Source of the DNA: Rhynchonema sp. JSB1_4
Taxonomy: Eukaryota; Nematoda; Chromadorea; Monhysterida; Xyalidae
Length of the DNA stretch: 64,000 nucleotides
Assembly (NCBI GenBank): GCA_030248065.1
Contig: JASAMV010008650.1
Coordinates: forward strand, 1-64,000
Direction of reading: 5' to 3'
Of this stretch, positions 54,292 through 64,000 are shown in pieces. Under the pieces are notes generated by a model, which searched no databases, was not told the origin of the DNA, and was given only the letters and a program-made list of their open reading frames with translations. How positions within the stretch are numbered: the stretch's first letter is position 1; the number at the start of each line of letters is the position of its first letter. Both the position numbers and the translations under genes were made by a program.

Positions 54292-54682
54292 ATACAGTCC
54301 GTGACGAATTATGTGGACTCTTTTCAACGCCGCCGCGCGCGGCAAGCGTTGTGCATATTAGGGTGCACCACAAGGGTAGGTAGACTTTTCAGAAAAAAAT
54401 CCTATAATTGGATGGAGGTCACGGATGGACTTTGTGGTCTGCCGTTGACAAATTATGTGCATAGCCAGGATTTAGCCACTGTCCAAATTTGGGTAAATTT
54501 TAGCCTGCCATACGCTGTACGTAGCCATTTTTGTGATTATCGATTGACGCCGCGCGCGCGGCGCGCGCTACTTTTGCCTCGCTGTTAGAGCCGGTTATTG
54601 ATTGTGTGCTGCATTCTTATATGCACAACGCTTGCCGCGCGCGGCGGCGTTGAAAAGCGTCCACATAATTCGTCACGGACTG
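54292..54682. mobile_element. miniature element with 70-bp inverted ends and a GC-rich block
   Basis: Inverted arms of about 65-70 bp start ACAGTCCGTGACGAATTATG and include CAACGCCGCCGCGCGCGGC. The 8-bp direct repeat TATGAGTC flanks it (54284-54291 and 54683-54690), suggesting a hAT-type insertion, although a TA duplication is also compatible. Confidence 0.7.
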
Positions 54683-54948
54683 TATGAGTCGAGTCGCTTC
54701 AGATAAAGCAAGCATACATACATACATACATACATTGTCGGGAAGTCGGGAATTCACAGAGCTTGGCAAAGTCCAGTTCGACATTTGTAAACAAATGTTC
54801 TCAATTCAGCAGATTGCCGAACGAATGAATGACAAAGAAATATTTTGGGGATTTCGTCAACTGGCGAAAATTGGTGAGAAACGACGGCAATGCGATGAAG
54901 AGGACGAACACGCTCAGCGTCACGATTACGGTCTAGAAAAGATTAGAG

Positions 54949-56551
54949 AAAACTAGGAAAAAAGTGCCGGAGGCAGCGCCGTATACCTTGGTTGTGGTGA
55001 CCACACGTTGTCACTCTGTTTCTGATGATATAATGGGTTAAAACAAGCATCTTGTCCTCTATGCAGTATTTCCGTCAGTTTCTGATGATATAATGGATCA
55101 AAACAAGCACCCTGGCCTTCATACACTTTTTTACACAGTTTCTGATGATACAATGGGTCAAAACAAGCCTGTTCGTTCACTTTGACGACAACCAAGGTAT
55201 ACGCCGCGCGCTCGCCGGGGAGTTACCACCATTGTTTGTGTCATCAACTGCGAGTTAAATGGGTCCGCGTTACCACAAGTCAAACTTTCCACGGAAGCTT
55301 ATGCATTTGTATTTGGAACTAAAATCAAGCTTTCACAACCGACAAACTTGTGAGAATGTAACGTCAGGAAAAGATCCAATGCAAAAATTGACGAAAAGTC
55401 CAACCTAGAGCACAATTCACAACTGAAAACAAATTACCTCCATGAGCAAGATCGGCGATCGCCTACGCAACACTGGTCGAACGACTATGATACCATCACC
55501 AGTGATGTAGTTGGTCCGAGCAAGAAAGCTAGCTAGCTGGAGGGGTCCGGCGCAAGAAAGCTAGCTAGCTAGCCGGGTACCCCGATTTGGGGGTATTGGT
55601 CCAGAAGTCAAAAACAGGGGTAAAAAAATTGGTAGAAATTATGCTAAAATAAGCCTTAAAATGCGTATTTTTGTGCACGTGTGAGAAAATTTGAACGAAT
55701 TTGACCATTTTTGGCCCATAAAATGGTCATTTTGGCACTGAAATCAACACTTTTTCTACTTGGTGACCGGAGCAAGAAACCTAGCTAGCCAGTTTGGGGG
55801 TATGGGTTTCGGAGCAAGAAAGCTACCTAGCAGTTGGGGGTAATACCCCCCATACCCCCAACCACATCACTGACCATCACTAGGTTCGACTGTTACTACT
55901 AGACTATTGCGCCGTCAATGGACGATTTATGCAATCATCACAAGTTGCACCACCACGTACCGCAGTTTGAGTGACTAGTTGGACGACTATATTATCACTA
56001 GCTTAGTTGAATCACTTGGTTGAGCAACTTGTGACGCTAGTTGCACGACTAGATTATCACCGGTTGAACCACGACTGTAAGTTCCGCAATTTATGACACA
56101 AGTTAGACGACTGCCAACTTAAATGAACCATAGCGTTCTAAAATCTGTGACACTGGTTGGTCGACTAGGTCACTCAGTTTGTACATCACTGATCATTTCG
56201 AAAACTGTGTTTGTGACCGGCAACAAAATTGGCTGACCCATTTAACTCGCAGTTGATGACACAAACAATGGTGGTAACTCCCCGGCGAGCGCGCGGCGTA
56301 TACCTTGGTTGTCGTCAAAGTGAACGAACAGGCTTGTTTTGACCCATTGTATCATCAGAAACTGTGTAAAAAAGTGTATGAAGGCCAGGGTGCTTGTTTT
56401 GATCCATTATATCATCAGAAACTGACGGAAATACTGCATAGAGGACAAGGTGCTTGTTTTGACCCATTATATCATCAGAAACAGAGTGACAACGTGTGGT
56501 CACCACAACCAAGGTATACGGCGCTGCCTCCGGCACTTTTTTCCTAGTTTT
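54949..56551. mobile_element. 1.6-kb foldback element with 317-bp inverted arms
   Basis: Arms 54949-55265 and 56235-56551 are inverted copies with only a few mismatches, from AAAACTAGGAAAAAAGTGCC to GGGTC. Each arm contains three tandem units of about 60 bp sharing CATTATATCATCAGAAACTG. The roughly 970-bp centre has no large ORF and carries a hAT-type element at 55500-55872. Neither flank shows a clear target duplication. Confidence 0.85.
55500..55872. mobile_element. hAT-type miniature element, motif GCAAGAAAGCTAGCTAGC
   Basis: Inverted ends CAGTGATGTAGTTGG / CCAACCACATCACTG flanked by the 8-bp direct repeat ACCATCAC (55492-55499 and 55873-55880). GAGCAAGAAAGCTAGCTAGC motifs lie on both sides of an AT-rich centre. 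It sits in the foldback element. Confidence 0.85.
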
Positions 56552-57183
56552 GACCCTTTTGTCGAGTCTTGTGAAGACATCAAATGGGAACGCGCACTCC
56601 GGCATCGCGATGGATGCCGTCGTGGCTCGTGGGTTGCTTTACTGTACACAAGATAAATATAATAAACAAAAGCACAAATGAAGCAGCACACGCGAAACAA
56701 TAGTCAACCAACAACAACTACCCAGTGCGGTATGACACAAGGTCACACTAACCGTAGTCGCACAACTAAGGTCAACGAAAATCTCCCACAATTAAAGCCC
56801 CCATAATCTAATCGCACAACTAGTCACACCAAACCTGGTCGCACAACCACCGGCGTTAATCTTGTTGTACAACTAAAGTCACATTGAATCTAGTCACCGA
56901 ACCAAAGATAACGCTGAAGTAAATTTCGAACACGAAATTCACAAGCGTGCGTAACGGTTACGCAATCCATCAATAATAATAATAATTTTTAACTAATAAT
57001 TTTATTCCATTGCATTCTCAAAAACGAAAGACAACAAATTTGACAAAGAAACAAAGTAACATAAAAGGCACAACAAAATGCACACGTAGAACGGCAAATC
57101 ACAATTAAATGCACATACATTCAACAAAAATCCACAAATATCATAAATTTTCAACGTCAATTCACAACTCAAACTAAACACAG
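56552..57183. other. downstream region of the USP gene
   Basis: No gene. Contains scattered copies of GTCGCACAACTA-like words (56750-56900) and an AT-rich stretch with (AAT)n near 56972-56990. Confidence 0.4.
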
Positions 57184-60100
57184 TTAATCCGGTCTCGGTC
57201 CATAAATCAACATACTAGCGTTAGTCACACAACTTGGCTCAACAACTCGTTCTCGCAATCCCTCCAAAATAGTAACACCAAAAAAATTCTTCACTTCAAA
57301 TATTTCGGCATCATCGGCCATTCTCCACACCTTCTCATCACCAGCGTGTTTGTTCACAAAATACGTCCAGTAATGCTTCTTCGTCAGACTGAAGACCTGA
57401 AAAAAACTACAATTTTCAATCATTGTGGTCTGGTTTTTACTTACTTTACGCATAAAATTGTCCTAAACACTCACCCTTACTGCTTTCAAAACATATTTTG
57501 TGCCGCGGAAAGACAGTCCACGTGGTATTTCTACCGGCGTTTGATTCAATACGCCAGAGTTGCTTCCCCTGAAACATTTTAACACAAAAATTACCGTATT
57601 TTACCTTAAGACTGTCAAAAATAAAAATAAATTTATCAGATCAAAATATAAGAATTAAACATAGTTAAAGAATGCATAAATTACCTTGACATAATGACCA
57701 CAAATTCCTTTGGACAGTCACGCACAAACGTATTGCACATGACACAATCCTTGGCACCGCACGCCGAACATATCATGTCCGGCGATCCCTGTTCGAACAC
57801 GTCCGTTTTCAACAATGTCTGAAAATGAAAATTCAAGTTTAAGAAATTTCAAACCTGAAAAAAAACAAAATAATGGAAGAATCACTAAAAATACCGCTAA
57901 ATCAGTGGGCTCCATTGGAACTTTCACAATGAATTCCGCATCGACCCGCGGACTTGATTGTTCCACAAAGCCACATTTGGTGCACGTGCGCTCCGTCGTC
58001 AAGACCATCTAAATGCAAAAATGCGGCAAAGTCTGCCAACAGCAACAACACTTACCGTTACAATTAGTTTAGTTGTGCAACCAGTATCAAGTTGTGGTCT
58101 TAATTGTACGACTATTTTCTGATGCTCGTCGCACAACTAGGCAGTGCAGCTATTATGGTAATGGCTGTGTCTCGGTAATACGTGTGATGGTGTATGGTGT
58201 ATAATACTATAGTGTAGGTTAGTTGTGCGACCAGTATCAAGTTGCGGTCATAATTGTACAACTATTTTCTGATGCTCATCGCACAACTACGCAGTGCGGG
58301 TAATATGATAATGGCTGTGTGACTCGGTAGTGCGTGTGATGTTAGTTAACAACAACACTAACAAGAACAACCAATTATATGTCCTCACCGTGAAGAAATT
58401 GTCGTCCAACAATCGGAACCGTTCAATCAACAACGGCTTGATAACCAACAGCCACAGATCATCTGAATCTTGTGCTTGCCGACCACGAAATTCCGGATGT
58501 TTCTCACCGATCAATACCTACAAAGATGCAGGACAAAATGATCAATTGGCTCATTTAAGCAAAAATATAAAAACAGCACAAACAACACAATACAACACAA
58601 CAAACATTTAACTCCCGTAATTCAGTTGGACCAACTCGCACAGATTGCTCTCCAATACGCGAACAATGCAACAAAACGCGATTGATCAGCGCAGCCAACG
58701 GCACGTCAGTGGGTCTGAAACACAATTCCAATACTCGTCAGTTAAATAAATAACGAAGAAATAAAGTCCAAAAAACCAACGACAAATGATCAATCTGTGC
58801 TTCGTCGCATTCGTTGTCAACAAATGATTCGCATGTGGCCAAGCATTGCAATAAAGCATTAACATAACAACTATTTCCAATATTTGTCAAGCCACGCCAC
58901 TCATTCGTTGTTACTCTTTGAACGGTGCTGAAAAACAACCAGACGTAATTTTTTTATCTAGTCCATTTAGTTTTAATCTGTCAACCTTATAACTTAATCA
59001 CGCTAATCGTGGCCACAAACCGGTACAACACAACTAAGAGCAGATTTTCACCAATAATGGCCACATACAATTAATCCCAAATTGTCAGTCGTACAACTAA
59101 GCCATACAGTGCGCACATTAATCGTGCGACTAAGAATACAAAGTCAGTCGCACACACACACAACCAACGACAGATATCTTACAAATAGTCACCGCACACA
59201 ATTCATCATCACAACTACCCAGTGCCCAACTCTACAGAAATATCTGTTGATGGTTATGCGATTGGTTTTTGAACTGTTACTCACACGACTACCGTGCGCA
59301 CTGTGTAATTTAGTTATGCAATTCACAATTTGAGATTACAGATGCACTGTGCTCCATGACTATTCGTAAACTATCTGTCGTTAGTTGTGCGACTTGCCCT
59401 GTATTGTCAGTCGTACAGCTAAACCATACAGTACGCACATTAATCGTGCGACTAACAACACAAAGTCAGTCGCACAACTACCGACAGATATCTTACAAAT
59501 AGTCATTTTAAATATCTGTCGTTAGTTGTGCGACTAACTTTGCATTCTTAGTCCCCACCTGCAATTAGTATCAAATTCTCAGTCGTACAACTAAACCATA
59601 CAATACGCACAGTAACCGTGGTACTGAACATTCCAAAAGCAACGTTCTAAAAGCCGAACGAAATAAATACAACGACACATGTTTAACTAACCAAGTTTCA
59701 AATTCATCATACAACGCGTCATACTGACTATCATCGTGGCCAACAGCGTACGATTTCGTCGGGCAACCAGCACCACAAACTGTGAACCCAATCGCTCAGC
59801 TACAATCGCAAAACTGATAAAGCTAGTTTCCCACGATTTCCTTGTCCGGCATGGCTTCTTCGTCGACTGTGGTACCGGCATGGCTTCTTTCATCGGCACC
59901 ATCCACTGACGAATCCGACGTCGCAGCGCCACTACCCACGCCTCGTCGGTTCTAAACACAACGAGAAAACAAAATACCATAATACCCGATTTATTCGACA
60001 AGCATCAGAAAATAGTCGTACAATTAAGACCGCAACTTGATAGTGGTCGAACAATTAAACTACACTATAACCTAGTCGCACGATTAACATCACACGCACT

Positions 60101-63100
60101 ACCGAGTCACACAGCCAATACCCGCACTGCCTAGTTGTGCGACGAGCATCAGAAAATAGTCGTACAATTAAGACCACAACTTGATACTGGTCGCACAACT
60201 AAACTACATTACAGCCTAGTCGCACCCGCACTGCCTAGTTGTGCGACGAGCATCAGAAAATAGTCGTACAATTAAGACCGCAACTTGATACTGGTCGCAC
60301 AACTAAACCACACTACAGCCTAGTCGCACCCGCACTGCCCAGTTGTGCGACCAGCATCGGAAAATAGTCGTACAATTAAGACCGCAACTTGATACTGGTC
60401 GAACAACTAAACTACACTATAACCGCACGATAGTCGCACGATTAACGTCACACGCACCACCGAGTCACGCAGCCATTACCATAATACCCGCACTGCCTAG
60501 TTGTGCGACGACCATCACAAAATAGTCGTACAATTAAGACCACAACTTGATACTGGTCGCACAACTAAGCTACACTATAACCTAGTCGCACCCGCACTGC
60601 CTAGTTGTGCGACGAGCATCAGAAAATAGTCGTACAATTAAGACCACAACTTGATACTGGTCGCACAACTAAACTACACTACAGCCTAGTCGCACCCGCA
60701 CTGCCTAGTTGTGCGACGAGCATCGGAAAATAGTCGTACAATTAAGACCGCAACTTGATACTGGTCGCACAATCTTGCGACTAGATTATAGTTTAGTTTA
60801 GTTTAGTTTAGTTATCGACGGGCAACCAGCACCACAAACTGTGAACCCAATCGCTCAGCTACAATCGCAAAACTGATAAAGCTAGTTTCTCACGATTTCC
60901 GTGTCCGGCATGGCTTCTTCGTCGACTGTGGTACCGGCATGGCTTCTTTCATCGGCACCATCCACTGACGAATCCGACGTCGCAGCGCCACTACCCACGC
61001 CTCGTCGGTTCTAAACACAACGAGAAAACAAAATACCATAATACCCGATTTATTCGACAAGCATCAGAAAATAGTCGTACAATTAAGACCGCAACTTGAT
61101 AGTGGTCGAACAACTAAACTACACTATAACCTAGTCGCACGATTAACATCACACGCACTACCGAGTCACACAGCCAATACCCGCACTGCCTAGTTGTGCG
61201 ACGAGCATCAGAAAATAGTCGTACAATGAAGACCACAACTTGATACTGGTCGCACAACTAAACCACACTACAGCCTAGTCGCACCCGCACTGCCTAGTTG
61301 TGCGACGAGCATCAGAAAATAGTCGTACAATTAAGACCACAACTTGATGCTGATCGCACAACTAAACTACACTATAACCCAGTCGCACGACTAACAGTCG
61401 TACAATTAAGACCGCAACTTGATACTGGTCGCACAACTGAACTACACTATAACCTAGTCGCACGACTAACATCACACGCACTACCGAGTCACACAACCAA
61501 AACCCGCACTGCCTAGTTGTGCGACGAGCATCAGAAAATAGTCGTACAATTAAGACCGCAACTTGATACTGGTCGCACAACTTTACTAGACTATAATCTA
61601 GTCGCACGACTAACAGTCGTACAATTAAGACCGCAACTTGATACTGGTCGCACAACTAAACTACACTATAACCTAGTCGCACCGACTACCATCACACGCA
61701 TTACCGAGTCACACAGCCAATACCCGCACTGCCTAGTTGTGCGACGAGCATCAGAAAATAGTCGTACAATTAAAACCGCAACTTGATACTGGTCGAACAA
61801 CTAAACTACACTATAACCGCACGATAGTCGCACGATTAACATCACACGCACTACCGAGTCACGCAGCCATTACCATAATACCCGCACTGCCTAGTTGTGC
61901 GACGAGCATCAGAAAATAGTCGTACAATTAAGACCACAACTTGATACTGGTCGCACAACTAAACCACACTACAGCCTAGTCGCACCCGCACTGCCTAGTT
62001 GTGCGACGAGCATCAGAAAATAGTCGCACAATTAAGACCACAACTTGATACTGGTCGCACAACTAAACTACACTATAACCTAGTCGCACGACTAACATCA
62101 CACGTATTACCGAGTTACACAGCCATTACCATAATAGTCGTACAAAGACCGCAACTTGATACTGGTCGAACAACTAAACTACACTATAACCGCACGATTG
62201 TCGCACGATTAACATCACACGCACTACCGAGTCACGCAGCCATTACCATAATACCCGCACTGCCTAGTTGTGCGGCGAGCATCAGAAAATAGTCGTACAA
62301 TTAAGACCGCAACTTGATACTGGTCGCTCAACTAAACTACACTAAAACCTAGTCGCACGACTAACATCACACGCATTACCGAGTCACACAGCCATTACCA
62401 TAATACCCGCACTGCCTAGTTGTGCGACGAGCACCAGAAAATTGTCGTACAATTAAGACCGCAACTTGATACTGGTCGCACAACTAAACCACACTACAGC
62501 CTAGTCGCACCCGCACTGCCTAGTTGTGCGACGAGCATCAGAAAATAGTCGTACAATTAAGACCACAACTTGATGCTGATCGCACAGGTAAGACGATATT
62601 GTCTAGTTGCACGACTAGCATCACAGTCATGACCAAAATCGGCGAGAACTCTAAAACGCCTGCAGCTAGTTCTAGTTGACTCTCAATGAGAACACTCGAA
62701 ACATGAAAAAAGCAAAAAAGCAAAGAAACCAACCAGGGAAGCCGACAATTTTTGATGATCTTTGCCTGATGATTTTTGATGATTTCTGATGATCTTTGAC
62801 ATTCTTGACTCGCCTGGTGGTCGTTTCTTCGGTCGTTGTTGGTTTGTCTTCTTCGCCAATCGGTCGGCGTTCATTTGTTGCACGGTCTACAATCAACAAA
62901 TTTGGTTTTTTATTCATAATAACAGGATCATGAAATACAAAAACATACAAAGCACAAACCTCAGCAGCCGGGGACAATGTACTTGTCGACAGGTTCAAGT
63001 CACCCGTCTTCAAATCGGTCATCTTTTTGTTGTCTTTCTTGGGACGGGAAATTGGGCCACCAACCGACTGCAGACCCTGAAACACGAATTTGATGCTGCA

Positions 63101-63506
63101 AGACCACAAAACATGAATTTGATGCGGCAACTCTCAGTACCGAGCAGACCAAAACCAAACATCCTTGACAAAAAACAATCATCAAGACTAGCAAGCAAAA
63201 AGAAAAAAAACGTATCTACCAACCGATGATTCTTGTTCATCAGCTCTGCTTACGCCACCTAACTCAGCTTTGTTTTTGCCGTTCTTTTTGCGGTCGATCT
63301 TGTCTTGTTGATCCTCAAAGAAACACGTTTCCAAATTAAAAAAACAGACAAAGGGAAAACTTTACCCAACTAACTTTAAACAAACAAAACTATAAATATA
63401 AAAAACGAACCAGGTTGTCAGTGTCCTTTTTCGTACGAACCCTCCCACGCGGTCGTCGTCTGGCCCTGTCTTCCTGCAAACCACCACCTCTCTTCTTTTT
63501 CGGCAT
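57184..63506 (-). CDS. ubiquitin-specific protease (USP, peptidase C19)
   Basis: Exons in order: 63506-63411, 63313-63224, 63076-62960, 62886-62734, one or two exons in about 59945-59695 (borders unresolved), 58927-58784, 58714-58606, 58517-58389, 58008-57895, 57818-57685, 57568-57475, 57396-57184. The first four exons are basic and low in complexity (MPKKKRGGG...). Exon 58927-58784 holds the catalytic Cys box GLTNIGNSCYVNALLQCL. Exons 58008-57685 have the zinc-binding pairs CTKCGF and CSACGAKDC. The last exon has the His region KKHYWTYFVNKHAG, WRMADDAEIFEV and the usual ASMLIYGP end. USPs remove ubiquitin from proteins. KHYW replaces the common GHY, but the catalytic Cys and His are there. 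Which paralogue it is I cannot say. Introns are crowded with GTCGCACAACTA repeats. Confidence 0.8.
59757..61874. repeat. 1,059-bp tandem duplication carrying part of a USP exon
   Basis: Sequence from 59757 onward recurs from 60816 with almost no change (GGGCAACCAGCACCACAAAC at 59761 and 60820), through the exon and the repeats beyond it. The junction at 60792-60812 is a run of AGTTT units. The second, gene-upstream copy lacks the end of the exon, so only the copy at 59695-59945 can be complete. Confidence 0.75.
60001..62600. repeat. tandem array of about 105-bp units with TAGTTGTGCGAC
   Basis: About 15 copies of CTGCCTAGTTGTGCGACGAG at spacings near 105, 160 and 215 bases, alternating with GATACTGGTCGCACAACTAA. 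The unit therefore holds the same 12-base word (TAGTTGTGCGAC) in both orientations. Longer units carry an extra part with CACGCACTACCGAGTCACAC. Solitary copies lie at 58060-58340 and 59085-59600. Confidence 0.8.
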
Positions 63507-63639
63507 TTGTTGATTTTCTACGATGAAACAAAATCTTTGCAAAGAAACGCAATTTGCTGAAGAAAGCGAATCTGAAAGTACCACGTTCTCCAAACTAGTA
63601 TTCCACATACAATATAGCCCCATCACAACAGAGCCCGGC

Positions 63640-63965
63640 CTAAAACATAAAACGGCCCGGCCCGGTCCGGCCAGCCAGCCCAGGCCTAAATTGGAAGGTC
63701 AAGTTTTCCACAGAAAATTTTCGTAATTTTTAGCCGTTTGGGATTTTTCAGTTTTCGACCCTTGAAAATTGTCCGGTGGCCGGCCGGGCGGACGTCGGGC
63801 CAAAACGGACCGGGCCGGTCCGACCTACAGTCCTCCACCAGGCCGGGGCGGTCCACGCCACACTTTTCGCCAACCGGGCCGGGCCGGGTCGACTTTACCC
63901 GGCCCAGATTTTGGACCTTAGGCTCGGGCCGTCCCAGAGATTTGGAGGTTCGGGCCAGTATGGTT
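63640..63965. repeat. GC-rich GGCCCG repeat, third copy
   Basis: Related to 12181-12310 and 13928-14044 (AAAACGGACCGGGCC, CTTTTCGCCAACCGGGCC). It includes the 'tttttcagttttcg' block at about 63745. It lies upstream of the USP start. Confidence 0.6.
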
Positions 63966-63978
63966 CCCGGTCTGGTGC

Positions 63979-64000
63979 CCCCTTTTTTCGGAGGGGGAAC
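63979..64000. mobile_element. edge of a hAT-type element at the window end
   Basis: The last bases (TTCGGAGGGGGAAC) match the start of the inner motif of 9480-9835. Too little to define the element. Confidence 0.35.

Noticed and set aside
61298..62292. Open frames with repeated HQKIVVQLRPQLDTGRTT
   Set aside because: The 105-bp array is open by chance in one frame; unit length changes and the frame breaks, and it lies antisense in USP introns.
58060..62600. CRISPR array
   Set aside because: The repeats are imperfect, of variable length, include the 'spacers' in the repeat unit, and the DNA is clearly animal.

Overview
The window looks like nuclear DNA of a small animal. Genes are split by many short introns with GT...(T)TTCAG borders, and the recognisable proteins are animal ones: ARPC5, an RBBP6/SNAMA-type ubiquitin ligase, the CTD phosphatase FCP1, an SLC2-type sugar transporter, an Ig-domain surface protein, a rhodopsin-family GPCR, a USP deubiquitinase and a mitochondrial Obg GTPase. 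The pyrimidine-rich TTTCAG acceptors and compact genes would suit a nematode or another small ecdysozoan, but nothing here fixes the phylum.

Layout. 1-2800: a dense cassette of four intron-free ORFs with strong TATA boxes, alternating strands, one poly(A) signal overlapping a stop codon and one histone-type 3' stem-loop. It is virus-like or Polinton-like. 3378-4584: 5' half of an MTG2/Obg GTPase gene (minus strand), whose next intron runs into that cassette. 5084-6251: complete ARPC5. 6252-18490: a transposon island with nested hAT-type and Tc1/mariner-type miniature elements, two copies of a CR1-like LINE and the remains of a cellular gene. 18493-28785: complete 26-exon RBBP6 gene. 29388-34108: complete 16-exon FCP1 gene. 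34489-38469: Ig-superfamily gene (minus) with a 5-exon single-pass membrane protein gene (35573-37074, plus) inside one intron. 40340-41344: small Cys-rich type I membrane protein. 41502-44637: 9-exon SLC2-like transporter (minus). 46020-49952: GPCR (minus), incompletely resolved. 50000-57100: repeats, including a 1.6 kb element with 317-bp inverted arms. 57184-63506: USP gene (minus) whose largest intron region holds a roughly 105-bp tandem array and a 1.06-kb tandem duplication carrying part of an exon.

The cellular genes do not form a pathway together. RBBP6 and FCP1 both act at RNA polymerase II transcription and 3'-end processing and lie head to tail, but I see no sign that this is more than chance.

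The two things most worth a second look are (i) the virus-like cassette, one of whose genes appears to end in a histone mRNA-type stem-loop instead of a poly(A) signal, and (ii) a set of non-autonomous hAT elements that share short CAGTG-type ends and 8-bp target duplications but each carry a different short motif repeated on both sides of an AT-rich centre, often with a CGCGCG palindrome. Exon borders were read by eye from splice signals and reading-phase agreement. No database search was possible.
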